Assembly: GCF_025499605.1 (NCBI RefSeq)
Contig: NZ_JAFMVC010000016.1
Coordinates: 1 to 48,975 of the forward strand
Length of the DNA stretch: 48,975 nt
Source: Carboxylicivirga litoralis
GTDB taxonomy: Bacteria; Bacteroidota; Bacteroidia; Bacteroidales; Marinilabiliaceae
Direction: 5' to 3'
The notes beneath the pieces are model-generated. The model was given only the letters and a program-made list of their open reading frames with translations. It did not search any database and was not told the origin of the DNA. Numbering within the stretch: the stretch's first letter is position 1; each line of letters starts with the position of its first letter. The translations under genes and the position numbers were made by a program. This document shows positions 7,666 through 16,691 of this stretch, in pieces.

Positions 7666-7689
7666 AGGCTGCCGAAAGGTGGCCTTTTT
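7666..7689 (+). terminator. Rho-independent terminator of hsp20
   Basis: AGGCTGCC (7666-7673), GAAA tetraloop, GGTGGCCT (7678-7685) with two G-T pairs, then a T-run. Lies 39 bases after the hsp20 stop. Confidence 0.8.
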
Positions 7690-7756
7690 GTATTAAAAGG
7701 ACTTAAGTGTTATGGCCTATCTGATTGTCATGTATATGTAATCAACCTAATCTATT

Positions 7757-8161
7757 ATGAAACCTGTTAGAACTCTATTTTTTCTTCTTTTAGTGTTAAT
7801 CGTATCATCGTGCGAACAGATACTCGATGAAGCGCTTTATGGTCATCAGGAAGCCAGATGCGAGGTGGTGGAAAAGTCATCCATCAATAAAATCACTGAA
7901 GGTAGAGCTATATTGGAAGTAAAGGTAAAAAATAAAGGGCAGCTAGATGCCTGTGATCTTACAGTATATGCGTCGCTAATAAAAGACGGCAAAGAGATTG
8001 AGCAACAAAGTGCTTATATCGGATACCTTTCATCAAAGAAGTCGACAACAGTCACCATCACCTTTTATAAAGTCATTTATGGCTCCGAATACGATTCAGT
8101 AGATGTAGATCTCTGGTACGATGAAGTTGAGCGTGATGATTACAATGATGATGAATGGTAA
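7757..8161 (+). CDS. Small lipoprotein, beta-sandwich-like
   Basis: The product has 134 residues. The signal ends in VSSC (lipobox, C19), so a lipoprotein is expected. The mature part has a pattern seen in FxLYD/CARDB-type beta-sandwiches: GRAILEVKVKNKGQLDACDLTVYASL followed by an IGYLSSKKSTTVTITFYK turn. It contains two extra Cys (about residues 35 and 66) and an acidic tail (DEVERDDYNDDEW). I do not recognise a named family. It is a single gene between hsp20 and the MITE-like element. Confidence 0.65.
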   Translation: MKPVRTLFFLLLVLIVSSCEQILDEALYGHQEARCEVVEKSSINKITEGRAILEVKVKNKGQLDACDLTVYASLIKDGKEIEQQSAYIGYLSSKKSTTVTITFYKVIYGSEYDSVDVDLWYDEVERDDYNDDEW

Positions 8162-8203
8162 AGTATTAATCCGAGTTCGATTTAAATTTTAAAACTCCGG
8201 TTA

Positions 8204-8369
8204 TTAGAAACTGTTTAAATTTTGTTTTTGTGAATTATTTTGAATGAATTATGCTCTCAGATGAAGCAAAACTGATGCGAATAGCATCGCTATTTAAAGA
8301 AGTTTTGCAGAAATATGAGGGCTTAAGTCGTCAAAATAAACCAAAGTATAAAACTTAAACAGTTTCTTA
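8204..8369. mobile_element. MITE-like element with TTA target duplications
   Basis: The element spans 8207-8366 (160 bp), starts GAAACTGTTTAAATTTTG and ends with the near-complement CAAAGTATAAAACTTAAACAGTTTC. TTA flanks it on both sides (8204-8206 and 8367-8369), as expected for a 3-bp target duplication. Inside are nested inverted arms: TTATTTTGA / TCAAAATAA, GCAAAACT / AGTTTTGC, and GATGC / GCATC around GAATA, so the whole element could fold into one long imperfect hairpin. It contains no transposase and would be moved in trans by a full element elsewhere. The right-hand TTA is also the stop codon (TAA on the minus strand) of the PorP/SprF gene. Confidence 0.75.
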
Positions 8370-9422
8370 ATATAATCTCCGTTTTTTGCGTGTATACTTT
8401 CCTCCAATACTATTAAGTGGATTAGCGCTTTCACTGCAGGGAACAGCAGGACGACGACCGCCCGAGCGTAAACGGGTCCGTTGGTTAAACTCAAAAATAA
8501 GCGATAGTTCATGAGCGCCGGCTGTTGACCAGCCAAGGCTGCCAATGGTAATGTCGTAACTGTATCCAACCCTGATTGGTCCTAAATCATAAGCCAATAA
8601 AGCAATGATAGCATCTTGGTTAACAGCAGCGCTGCCTTCAGCTTTTTTGATTAAAGGAATACCACGATACCACACACCTACTTCAAGTGGAGAGTTATGC
8701 CAGTAAACACCTAAATCCAATTGTTCAAATTCGGCCTGTCGCTGGTATCTGAAACTGGTTGAAAATGCCCTTTGCGCTTTGTTTCTTCGACGTTCACTCC
8801 AAATGTTCATACCACCAAAAACGGTGTATTTTAATTCAGCTTTCGATTCTTCATTTAAAAAGGTATAGTTGGGTTTAGCCAAATGGTCAACGGTAACACC
8901 CATCCAATATTTTGGAGAATATAGAAATACCGAACTAGCTAAATCGATGTAATGAATCTGATCATTTGAAAGACGATTGTAGGCACCTGTTGAACCGCCC
9001 GACATAGGTGGCTGATCTGGGAAAATAGCTTTTGTGAAATCAACAGCTTTATTCCCATATTCAAACTGAATAGCAGGGACAACCTGCCAGTAATCAGATA
9101 TGATCAGGTTATACGAATATTGAAAGGCTGCATTTGTGGTGGTTAATCCCGCACTACCAGCCCTGTCTTGCATCAGGTAAAACCCGATACCACTATTAAA
9201 CGAAGGAAAGAAGTTATCGAATGATATGGCATAGGTTGAGAATGCTTTTGATATCTCAGGCCATTGGTTACGGTAATTCACAATCAGGCGTCCACCATCA
9301 GTTGAGCCTGCCAGCGAGGGGCTGAGGTATAACGGATTGGCATAGAACTGCGAAAAATGCGGATCCTGTGCCTTGGCCATCATCGTTGTAAGGAACAATA
9401 GTATGTATAGAGCTTTTTTCAT
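8367..9422 (-). CDS. PorP/SprF family type IX secretion outer-membrane protein
   Basis: The product is 351 residues from the chosen start MKKALYILLFLTTMMAKAQ; an upstream ATG at 9443 would add seven residues before the signal peptide. Family features are AQDPHFSQFYANPLYLSPSLAGS right after signal cleavage, NYRNQWP, SFDNFF, GIGFYLMQDRAG, YSPKYWMGVTVDHL, and a C-terminal LSLIFEF strand. Proteins of this family are predicted outer-membrane barrels that accompany a large type IX secretion substrate and help attach it to the surface. The large CHU_C gene lies about 100 bases upstream on the same strand, the usual pairing. The C-terminal tail (RSGGRRPAVPCSES...KKRRLY) is basic. Its stop codon is formed by the TTA duplicated by the MITE. 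Confidence 0.92.
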   Translation of the reverse strand: MKKALYILLFLTTMMAKAQDPHFSQFYANPLYLSPSLAGSTDGGRLIVNYRNQWPEISKAFSTYAISFDNFFPSFNSGIGFYLMQDRAGSAGLTTTNAAFQYSYNLIISDYWQVVPAIQFEYGNKAVDFTKAIFPDQPPMSGGSTGAYNRLSNDQIHYIDLASSVFLYSPKYWMGVTVDHLAKPNYTFLNEESKAELKYTVFGGMNIWSERRRNKAQRAFSTSFRYQRQAEFEQLDLGVYWHNSPLEVGVWYRGIPLIKKAEGSAAVNQDAIIALLAYDLGPIRVGYSYDITIGSLGWSTAGAHELSLIFEFNQRTRLRSGGRRPAVPCSESANPLNSIGGKYTRKKRRLY

Positions 9423-9523
9423 GTGTTCAGGTTTATCTTTCAATTGTCACATGGAACTCACAATAAATTCTAATCATCCTTTGGGATGAAATTTGGATAA
9501 TTAAAATTTAAATGCTCGTTTCA

Positions 9524-12500
9524 TTACCTAAATAGTGTTACATCTCCTGTTTTTACTTCAATATTGCCGTTTGAAAAGCGACACCTGACTTTCCAGATGT
9601 ATACGCCTCCCGGACATATTTTATCATGATGATAACCATCCCAACCAACGTTGATATCCTGGCTTTCAAAAATAAGTTCGCCCCAACGTGTATAGATTCT
9701 TAACTCATATTCAACAATGCCTTCGTGAACAAATGGATAGAAGACAAAGTTTTCGGACGAACCTGGTTTGTAACTTCCTCCTGAAGAACCCGCCGGATTA
9801 GGTGTAAAGGCATTTGGGAAACTGATGCTGCCAGCTTCTTCGGCAATAACAGCCTCGCGCATTATGTATTCGTCAATACAGCCTTGTTCGCTGATAGCTT
9901 GTAGTGTTACATCGTAAACGCCCGCTTCTTCATATTGATATTGTACCGAATGATCGGTTGATTTTTTTCCATCGCCAAAATCCCATAAATAGCTCACTGC
10001 ACCTTCTGAAAGATTAATAAACGAAACCGTCTCAGGTAGTTTGACCAAGGTTGGCCGAACCTCAAAGTTGGCCAGTGGCTTGTCATAAACCCAGATTTCT
10101 ACATTATCTGCTTCAGCCAGGCCGCCTGGTCCTTCAGCCATTAGTTTTACGTTGTATTTGCCTGGTGTATGAAATGTGTGCTTGGGTTCCTTTTCTGATG
10201 ATACATTGCCATCGCCAAAGTCCCAGAAATAGGTGTGAGCATCAATTGTGTTATTGTAAAACTGCACGTCAAGAGGCGGGCAACCTTCAGTATCAGGCCC
10301 ATAATCAATAGCGGGTAGGGTTGGGTAAATAGTAACAAGTTGCATTAATGAGTCGGCACAGTGTTCGCCATTAACCCGCAACCAAACTTCGTATTCTCCG
10401 GATGCAGCATAAGTATGCGTTACCGGATTTTTTTCAACACTGGTTTGCGAATCACCAAATAGCCATCGGTAATCCCATCCATTGCCTTGTGTTTGATTAC
10501 TAATGTTAATGGTTGATTCAGGCATTTGTAGTTCAGTTGGTGAAAGAGTATAATTAGGCGCTGGTCGACGATAAACAGTAACGTATGTATATGTTGTGTC
10601 GCTACAACCGTAAGGTGATTCGGCAATCATCTCTACCTGGTAATTCTGATCTTCAAGTGTGTTGTTGATGTACTCATTATGACCATTGAAGCTGTTTGAG
10701 GTATTGCCATCGCCAAAGTTCCATGTAAATAGGTTGGCACCAACTGAATTATTCAGTAAGCTTTCGAAATACGGTGTACAACCAGCTCCACCATCTGATA
10801 TTGACGCTGTAACTTTAGGAAATACATTTAAAAAGTGCGTGGTGGAATCCTTACAACCATAATCGTTTTCAACCACTAATTTGGGCTGAAATGAGATGGG
10901 GGCTAACTCTGGGTTAATGTATTGGTGTGAAGTATTTGCATTTCCACTTGTTTCAGTGTTTGTATCATCATCGAAAAACCAATTGCTTGTGTTGGCTCCG
11001 GTTGACTGGTTGTTGAATTGAACAATAAAAGGTGAGCAACCTTCATTATCTGATAATTCAAACTGGCTTTTGGGAGAAGGAAGAACCCGCACCGTCGCTT
11101 CTGACGAGTCGCGACAGCCAAAAACAGAGCTGGTGTGCAGCTTAATGCTAAACTCTTTAGGATTAGCTTCAGTATTCTCAAAAATGTGCGTAGCTATATT
11201 AGCACCATCAATTGATTGTCCATCTCCAAATTCCCATTTATATGAATAGGCACCCGGTTCTGCTAACATATCAACTTTTAACGGATGACAACCCTCCAGG
11301 GGTGACACGTCAAAGCCATATTCGACTAAAGGATATACGGTAATGTATTTATCAAGAGTATCACGGCAGCCATAACTGTTACTGGCAATTAGTTCAATAT
11401 TAAACGACTGCACATAATGCTCGGCGTTAATATAGGTGTGAGTGGCATGCTCAATCGTGCTGGATTCGCCATCGCCAAACAACCATTCATAATTTGTAGC
11501 GCCTTCTGATTGGTTTGTAAATTCTAACTCTAAAGGACTGCAAGCTGGTTCTTCATCGTTATCAAACTTAGCGATAGGTGTAGGTAGAACTTTTATTGTA
11601 TACTCGCTGGTGTCGGCACAACCATAGCTGTTGGAAGCTCTTAATTCAATGGTGTAGTCAACAGGTGTGAATGCACTGTTGGTAAACGAGTGGCTTGGGT
11701 TGCTCTGGTTTGAGATGAAGCCATCACCAAAGTCCCAAAAGTAGGTGTCAGCATCGGTTGAGGTGTTGGTAAAAGCAACCTCCGTTGGGCTGCACGATTC
11801 ATCATCGAAAGGAGCAACACTGGCCACAGGTACCGGATAAAATTCAATGCTGACAGTGTCGCCCGCCAGGCAGCCATCATTGTCTTCAATCCAGGCAAAT
11901 TGATAAGTGTCGGGCGAAGAAACTGTAACAACTGTAGATGCGAAATCAGCATCGGCAAAAGATGCCGAACCACCACCCGAAATTTGCTCCCATATCCCAA
12001 CTCCGATGTCTTCCTGAGCTATAAGCAGGTAGTTTAGCCCGCATGTGTCCGCATCGTTCATCACGGTAGGATTTGGTATCTCAATAAAGGTAATGGTCAC
12101 TTCATCTACATCACTACAGCCATTATTATCTTCAGTCCAGGCAAACACATAATCGCCGTATTGGTCAATGGTCACCGTTGAATTTGGGTCGTTGATGTTG
12201 GAGAAATTAATGGCTCCGGGTCCCGATGTTAAACTCCATTGGCCAATCCCAACATAAGGAACCGCCTGCAGTTGGTAGGTCAAACCACAAGCATTATCGT
12301 TAGCCCCAGCCTGGCTGGCAGGTTGCTCGAATACATTGACATAAATACTGTCTACATCTTCGCAACCATATGAATCGCGAACGATGTATTGGTATTTGTA
12401 AAGTCCAGGTGTTGTTGAGTTAAATATGGGGTTTTCTATATCAGTTGCCGAAAGTAAATCGGTGCGATCGCCGCTCCACTCATGAAATACAAAGGTGCCT

Positions 12501-13915
12501 GAACCGCCAGATGGATTTGGTTCCAATGTTTGTGTTAGTCCGGAGCAAAGAATAAGTTCCGTGTTCAGAAAGTGGATGCTTACTGAATCGACGCCTATGC
12601 TGACCGTTTGTTCGTCAAAGCAGCCATTATTGTCGGTAACACGGTATGTTAGATTATAGGTTCCTTCATTAATCGTTTCAAATACCGGATTGTCGATATT
12701 AACATTGTTTAATGGTGCAATGTCGCCTGTCCATAAATGAGTATATGGTAATTGTCCTTCTGTGGGATTGCCATTAACCTGTAGCTGTGTTCCCGGGCAT
12801 AAATGCGCTTCGGGCCCTGTTGAAATGTTAGCCAGTGGCGAATCCAGAACGGTGATTGTTGTTGTTCCTGTAGCACTACAACTATTGCCATCTTCTACAT
12901 AATAAGTAATTGTATGATCGCCAGGACCTGCAGCAGAAGGGTCAAATTCACCGGTCCACTCATCAGTAATACCATTACCCGACCATTGGCCGCCTTCAGT
13001 GGCAGGAGTTAGTATAATAGGGTTATCATTTTCACAAAACGGACCGACAGGCACGATGCTGCCATCTGGATCATCAACAATTAAAACAATGGCTGTTGTT
13101 GTTACAGGAGGATAACCTTGGTCGTAGGGATTACAATAGTTCCAGTTGTTAAGGGTGATTTCAAATTCATCGCCGACAGCTCTGCCTGCCGGAACAAAAA
13201 TAGGTAATGCTTCATTCCAGGGAGCTGTTGGAGCCAAAATAGGCTCTGATGTAACATCAATTGAACCGGTATAGGGATACGTTCTTACTACGCCATTAAC
13301 TTGTGCATTATCAATGAAGTTAGCCGCGCCATTGTTGGTTCCGTATATCCATTGTATCCAACGTTTATAGTTGTTGGGCGAATCGTCTTCATCTGGTGGG
13401 ACACAGTTCCATTGACTATTGTCCATAAATGTCACACTGCCACTGTTGCCAACACAAATAGGGAATACGCGTGGTTCAATTGAAATTTCACCACCATTTC
13501 GATCATCAGTATCCCATACAATGACGGTTTCGGAGCGTAATGAGTTTTCGCAAATAACACCATCAACCACAATAAATAACTCGGGGTTGTAGTGGCACTG
13601 GTCGCTATCGTAATCGTGAGTGATAGTAGGGATAGACCATTTTCGGGTAGCAGCATCTTCAAGTGTTGCTGTGACAAACTCAACATTGCCATCGTTCCAA
13701 TCGAACAGGAACTCAACGTTCTGTCCACTAATATCTTCAAGTAGAGTATAAAAAGGCGTCCATTCTACTGTGACTGGTGCACACCGGTTTAAAGGCGTGA
13801 AAAGGCCTCCTCTGGTTTGAACATTCACATTGCAATCTTGGGAATGCCCGTTTAGAAAAGGATATAGTATGCCTAATACTATTAAAATTGCTTTTATTTT
13901 ACCGTCCATAAGCAT
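9524..13915 (-). CDS. PKD-repeat surface protein with CHU_C C-terminal domain
   Basis: The product has 1463 residues with an N-terminal signal peptide (start at residue 1 or 3; IKAILIVLGILYPFLNGHSQ). The first half has Ig-like segments with paired Cys, such as GTYNLTYRVTDNNGC. The second half contains about eight PKD-type domains recognised by WDFGDG or variants (TYFWDFGDG, NYEWLFGDG, SYKWEFGDG, LFTWNFGDG, DYRWLFGDS, SYLWDFGDG), each preceded by a CSP.EV.F.N.S strand. The C-terminus (FPNAFTPNP..., YELRIYTRWGELIFES, WDGYHHDK, GGVYIWKV, TGDVTLFR) is the gliding-motility-associated C-terminal (CHU_C, type B) sorting domain used by type IX secretion. It is expected on the cell surface as an adhesin or matrix protein. 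The downstream PorP/SprF gene fits as its anchoring partner. Confidence 0.93.
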   Translation of the reverse strand: MLMDGKIKAILIVLGILYPFLNGHSQDCNVNVQTRGGLFTPLNRCAPVTVEWTPFYTLLEDISGQNVEFLFDWNDGNVEFVTATLEDAATRKWSIPTITHDYDSDQCHYNPELFIVVDGVICENSLRSETVIVWDTDDRNGGEISIEPRVFPICVGNSGSVTFMDNSQWNCVPPDEDDSPNNYKRWIQWIYGTNNGAANFIDNAQVNGVVRTYPYTGSIDVTSEPILAPTAPWNEALPIFVPAGRAVGDEFEITLNNWNYCNPYDQGYPPVTTTAIVLIVDDPDGSIVPVGPFCENDNPIILTPATEGGQWSGNGITDEWTGEFDPSAAGPGDHTITYYVEDGNSCSATGTTTITVLDSPLANISTGPEAHLCPGTQLQVNGNPTEGQLPYTHLWTGDIAPLNNVNIDNPVFETINEGTYNLTYRVTDNNGCFDEQTVSIGVDSVSIHFLNTELILCSGLTQTLEPNPSGGSGTFVFHEWSGDRTDLLSATDIENPIFNSTTPGLYKYQYIVRDSYGCEDVDSIYVNVFEQPASQAGANDNACGLTYQLQAVPYVGIGQWSLTSGPGAINFSNINDPNSTVTIDQYGDYVFAWTEDNNGCSDVDEVTITFIEIPNPTVMNDADTCGLNYLLIAQEDIGVGIWEQISGGGSASFADADFASTVVTVSSPDTYQFAWIEDNDGCLAGDTVSIEFYPVPVASVAPFDDESCSPTEVAFTNTSTDADTYFWDFGDGFISNQSNPSHSFTNSAFTPVDYTIELRASNSYGCADTSEYTIKVLPTPIAKFDNDEEPACSPLELEFTNQSEGATNYEWLFGDGESSTIEHATHTYINAEHYVQSFNIELIASNSYGCRDTLDKYITVYPLVEYGFDVSPLEGCHPLKVDMLAEPGAYSYKWEFGDGQSIDGANIATHIFENTEANPKEFSIKLHTSSVFGCRDSSEATVRVLPSPKSQFELSDNEGCSPFIVQFNNQSTGANTSNWFFDDDTNTETSGNANTSHQYINPELAPISFQPKLVVENDYGCKDSTTHFLNVFPKVTASISDGGAGCTPYFESLLNNSVGANLFTWNFGDGNTSNSFNGHNEYINNTLEDQNYQVEMIAESPYGCSDTTYTYVTVYRRPAPNYTLSPTELQMPESTINISNQTQGNGWDYRWLFGDSQTSVEKNPVTHTYAASGEYEVWLRVNGEHCADSLMQLVTIYPTLPAIDYGPDTEGCPPLDVQFYNNTIDAHTYFWDFGDGNVSSEKEPKHTFHTPGKYNVKLMAEGPGGLAEADNVEIWVYDKPLANFEVRPTLVKLPETVSFINLSEGAVSYLWDFGDGKKSTDHSVQYQYEEAGVYDVTLQAISEQGCIDEYIMREAVIAEEAGSISFPNAFTPNPAGSSGGSYKPGSSENFVFYPFVHEGIVEYELRIYTRWGELIFESQDINVGWDGYHHDKICPGGVYIWKVRCRFSNGNIEVKTGDVTLFR

Positions 13916-14220
13916 TTTTAATAAGATTGGCCTGTTATCAATTTAACTAACAGGAGTATGTTATAATATCGTTTTTATACGACTTTTATTGATTTTCAAT
14001 ACACTGATTTATATCATGTTTCTGGTGGTTTTGGCTAAAAGGTGAGTTTAGTCATTTTTTATCTTCAAAAGTGTTCTAAAATTTACCTGTCTGAATTCAA
14101 GAATTACTTCCTGGGAAATCAAAATATTGCTATTGACTTTCTGTCGGTGTTACGCAATTGTGCGTGTTATGTTCCGATAAATAGCAACTTTTTCAAAAAC
14201 TAACTAAAAGGAAATCTACA
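13916..14220. promoter_or_regulatory. Divergent intergenic region with ACGCA-N4-TGCGT palindrome
   Basis: This 305-base gap separates the leftward surface-protein gene from rightward proline dehydrogenase and must hold both promoters. The only sharp signal is ACGCA (14152-14156), ATTG, TGCGT (14161-14165), about 55 bases before the ATG at 14221. It could be an operator for proline dehydrogenase. The rest is AT-rich without clear hairpins or reading frames. Confidence 0.4.
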
Positions 14221-15132
14221 ATGGTGAATAAATTAATTGCAAGAACATTACCTTACTTCCCAAAGAAATTCGTCTGGATTTTTTCGAAGAAGTACATAGC
14301 AGGCGAAACAATTGATGAAGCAATTATAGCTTCAAAGCAGTTGAATGATAAAGGTATGATGATTACGGTTGACCTGTTGGGAGAATTTATTACAAATCTC
14401 GATCAGGCTAAGCAAAACAAAGATGAATACCTGCAAATTATTGAGCGCTTTGAACAAGATAAAATTGATGGAAATTATTCCTTGAAACCAACTAGTTTTG
14501 GCTTGTTGATTGATGAGGCTGTTTGCTATCAGTACATTCGAGAGATTGTTGAGAAAGCGGCTTCGTATGGTAATTTTGTACGTGTTGATATGGAAGATTC
14601 AAAATGTGTGGACTTAGAAATTGAATTGTTCCGTAAGTTAAAAGCAGAGTTTCCTAAAAATGTTGGTTTGGTATTTCAGGCTTATCTGAAACGAACTCTA
14701 CCGGATTTAGAGGGTTTAATGGATATTCATACAGAAGAAACCCCGATCAACTATCGTCTGTGCAAGGGTATTTATGTGGAGCCTAAGGAGATTGCTTATA
14801 AAGATTACCACGTGGTGAATGAGAATTACCTGAAGGACCTGGAATATTTATTAAAGAATAAGGTATATGTTGGTATTGCAACCCACGATCGTAAATTGGT
14901 TGATGGTGCTATTAAGATTATTGAAGAGAATAATATTCCCAATGAGCAATTTGAGTTCCAGATGTTGTATGGTGTAACGCCTGAATTGCGTAAAGAAATT
15001 TTGGATAAAGGTTATAAGATGCGCGTGTATGTGCCATATGGAAAAGATTGGTTTGGATACAGTACACGTCGTTTGAAGGAAAACCCCAAAATGGCGAACC
15101 ATATAATCAAGTCGTTGTTTATTAAAGGATAG
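14221..15132 (+). CDS. Proline dehydrogenase
   Basis: At 303 residues this is the size of stand-alone monofunctional proline dehydrogenases, which oxidise L-proline to 1-pyrroline-5-carboxylate with FAD. It shows the TIM-barrel motifs of the family: MITVDLLGE (47-55), LKPTSFGLLID, FVRVDMED (118-125), VGLVFQAYLKRTLPDL, YRLCKGIYVEP, VGIATHD, FQMLYGV, and the FAD/substrate motif YGKDWFGYSTRRLKENP near the C-terminus. GGAAA sits about 8 bases before the ATG. No pyrroline-5-carboxylate dehydrogenase is adjacent, so the next step must be encoded elsewhere. A terminator follows. Confidence 0.93.
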   Translation: MVNKLIARTLPYFPKKFVWIFSKKYIAGETIDEAIIASKQLNDKGMMITVDLLGEFITNLDQAKQNKDEYLQIIERFEQDKIDGNYSLKPTSFGLLIDEAVCYQYIREIVEKAASYGNFVRVDMEDSKCVDLEIELFRKLKAEFPKNVGLVFQAYLKRTLPDLEGLMDIHTEETPINYRLCKGIYVEPKEIAYKDYHVVNENYLKDLEYLLKNKVYVGIATHDRKLVDGAIKIIEENNIPNEQFEFQMLYGVTPELRKEILDKGYKMRVYVPYGKDWFGYSTRRLKENPKMANHIIKSLFIKG

Positions 15133-15159
15133 ATTAAGAATTGTTATAGAATAGTTAAG

Positions 15160-15193
15160 TGGCATTTCATTTTGGGTGAAGTGCCATTTTTTT
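15160..15193 (+). terminator. Rho-independent terminator of proline dehydrogenase
   Basis: TGGCATTTCA (15160-15169), loop TTTTGGG, TGAAGTGCCA (15177-15186) with one G-T pair, then seven T. The T-run overlaps the stop codon of the convergent MATE gene. Confidence 0.85.
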
Positions 15194-16487
15194 ATTGCTT
15201 AAAGATGTTTAGCTTGCTATAAAAGAAAGTTTGGAATAAACCTCGTCCAAGCATAAAGCAATTCATAGACAGCCATAAAGCATGGTTGGCAAGACTTGAT
15301 TTCAGGGAATAGAAAATTGAGAAAAAAACAATAGTTGCTAATAGCATTGTATTGCGCATGAGGCGCGAAGCGGTGGCTCCAATGTATATGCCATCCCATA
15401 TATATGAAGAGAAACCTGTGACAGGTAACAGGATGAGCCAAGGTAAATAGATGCTGGCCTCCTTAATGACTTCTGGCTGGTTAGTAAACAAGAACAGGAT
15501 ATTTTTGCCAAAGCCTCCGTAAATAGCAACAAAAATTAACGCAAATGCTATGCCCCAGCCAAACAGATAGCGAACGGTTCGTTTGATTTCAGTAATATTT
15601 TTGCCACCTGTAAATTTACCGACCAAGGCCTCGGCCGCATAAGCAAAACCATCTAAGAAATAAGAGAATAAGAATAGAAATTGCAACAAAGCACTGTTGG
15701 CTGCCAGTATTAAGTCACTTGTTCCGGCCGACTTTGAGGTGAAGAAGGTGAATACAACAATGATGCATAGTGTGCGTAGAAAAATATCTCCACTCACATC
15801 TAAAAAACCAAGCAGACCACTCTTGTTAAGGACTTCCTTAATGTTAAACTCTCGCAATATGTGGCGATATTTTCTCATAAATAGGATAATGGACAAGCTA
15901 AAACCGATGCCGTTAGCAACAACCGAGCCTAGTGCTACCCCTTCTACTTTCATATTCATCACCTTAACAAAAAAGAAGGAGGATAGAATATTTACAATAT
16001 TAATGGTGATGGAAATAATCATGGGGTATATGGCATTTTGCATACCCAGAAACCAACCATTAATAACCATTAAGGATATAGCCAGTGGAGCGGCCCAGAT
16101 GCGAACATAGAAATAATCCGCTGCTAGCTTTTTAACCTCTGGGCTGCCTTCCAATATTTGCAAACTTAGGCCGACTACGCCCTTTTGAAGTAGTAATAGC
16201 AGCAAGCCGGCACTTAGGGCTAAAAACAGGCCTCTGAACAACATCATGGCCATTTCGGTGGTGTTATTACGGCCAAAAGCCTGGGCAGCCATTCCGCTAA
16301 GGCTCATGCGAAGAAAAGCAAATCCCCAGTATACGAAATTGAAAATGACACCGCCCAGCGCCACAGCACCCATAAAAACTGATGAATCCTGATAGCCCAT
16401 CAGGTGCATATCAACCATGCCAAGCAGGGGAACTGTAAGGTTGGTTAAGATGTTAGGAATGGCGAGTTTGAGGATGTCTTTATTCAT
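15192..16487 (-). CDS. MATE family efflux transporter, DinF-like
   Basis: At 431 residues with about 12 hydrophobic segments this matches MATE cation/drug antiporters of the inner membrane. The N-terminus (LKLAIPNILTNLTVPLLGMVDMHLMGY, then GAVALGGVIFNFVYWGFAFLRMSLSGMAAQAFG) has the MATE first-half signature with the membrane Asp of helix 1 and the RMSLSG.AAQAFG loop typical of the DinF branch. The second half repeats the pattern (LRTLCIIVVFTFFTSKSAG, YFLDGFAYAAEALVGK). Substrate is unknown; DinF-type members are linked to oxidative and bile stress. It is divergent from the Mn-type superoxide dismutase, sharing a 204-base control region. Confidence 0.92.
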   Translation of the reverse strand: MNKDILKLAIPNILTNLTVPLLGMVDMHLMGYQDSSVFMGAVALGGVIFNFVYWGFAFLRMSLSGMAAQAFGRNNTTEMAMMLFRGLFLALSAGLLLLLLQKGVVGLSLQILEGSPEVKKLAADYFYVRIWAAPLAISLMVINGWFLGMQNAIYPMIISITINIVNILSSFFFVKVMNMKVEGVALGSVVANGIGFSLSIILFMRKYRHILREFNIKEVLNKSGLLGFLDVSGDIFLRTLCIIVVFTFFTSKSAGTSDLILAANSALLQFLFLFSYFLDGFAYAAEALVGKFTGGKNITEIKRTVRYLFGWGIAFALIFVAIYGGFGKNILFLFTNQPEVIKEASIYLPWLILLPVTGFSSYIWDGIYIGATASRLMRNTMLLATIVFFSIFYSLKSSLANHALWLSMNCFMLGRGLFQTFFYSKLNIFKQ

Positions 16488-16590
16488 GCTGTGCGAAATC
16501 TGACGACGAAGATAAGTTATTTGTTTAAAAATACTCTTTAAATAAAGGGCTAATAATTAAGTGTTTTAGGATTGTTTAAGAAGGAAATTA

Positions 16591-16618
16591 AAAATAAAGA
16601 CAAAATAGTCTTTATTTT
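16591..16618. promoter_or_regulatory. 11-bp-arm inverted repeat between MATE and sod genes
   Basis: AAAATAAAGAC (16591-16601), loop AAAATA, GTCTTTATTTT (16608-16618): perfect arms lying between two divergent genes, so it can be an operator for either. No transcript known to end here makes a terminator role likely. Confidence 0.45.
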
Positions 16619-16638
16619 ATTTGGACTAATTCCAAATA
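16618..16638. promoter_or_regulatory. Candidate metalloregulator operator upstream of Mn-type SOD
   Basis: TATTTGGA (16618-16625), CTAAT, TCCAAATA (16631-16638) forms a 21-bp palindrome 54 bases before the sod start. Its size and AT-rich arms with GGA/TCC inner bases resemble Fur/PerR-type boxes. Which regulator binds cannot be told from sequence. Confidence 0.45.
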
Positions 16639-16691
16639 GTTTTTAGTTTTGAATCGTTAATCTGATTTTAATCAAATAAACAATAAGAATT

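Noticed and set aside
8275-8358. 27-codon frame inside the MITE-like element (MRIASLFKEVLQKYEG...)
   Set aside because: It lies within inverted repeats that constrain the sequence, has no ribosome-binding context and ends inside the terminal repeat; probably coincidence.
10051-10311. Frames on the plus strand inside the PKD/CHU_C gene
   Set aside because: They run antisense to a well-supported gene with PKD motifs and a CHU_C end; shadow frames.
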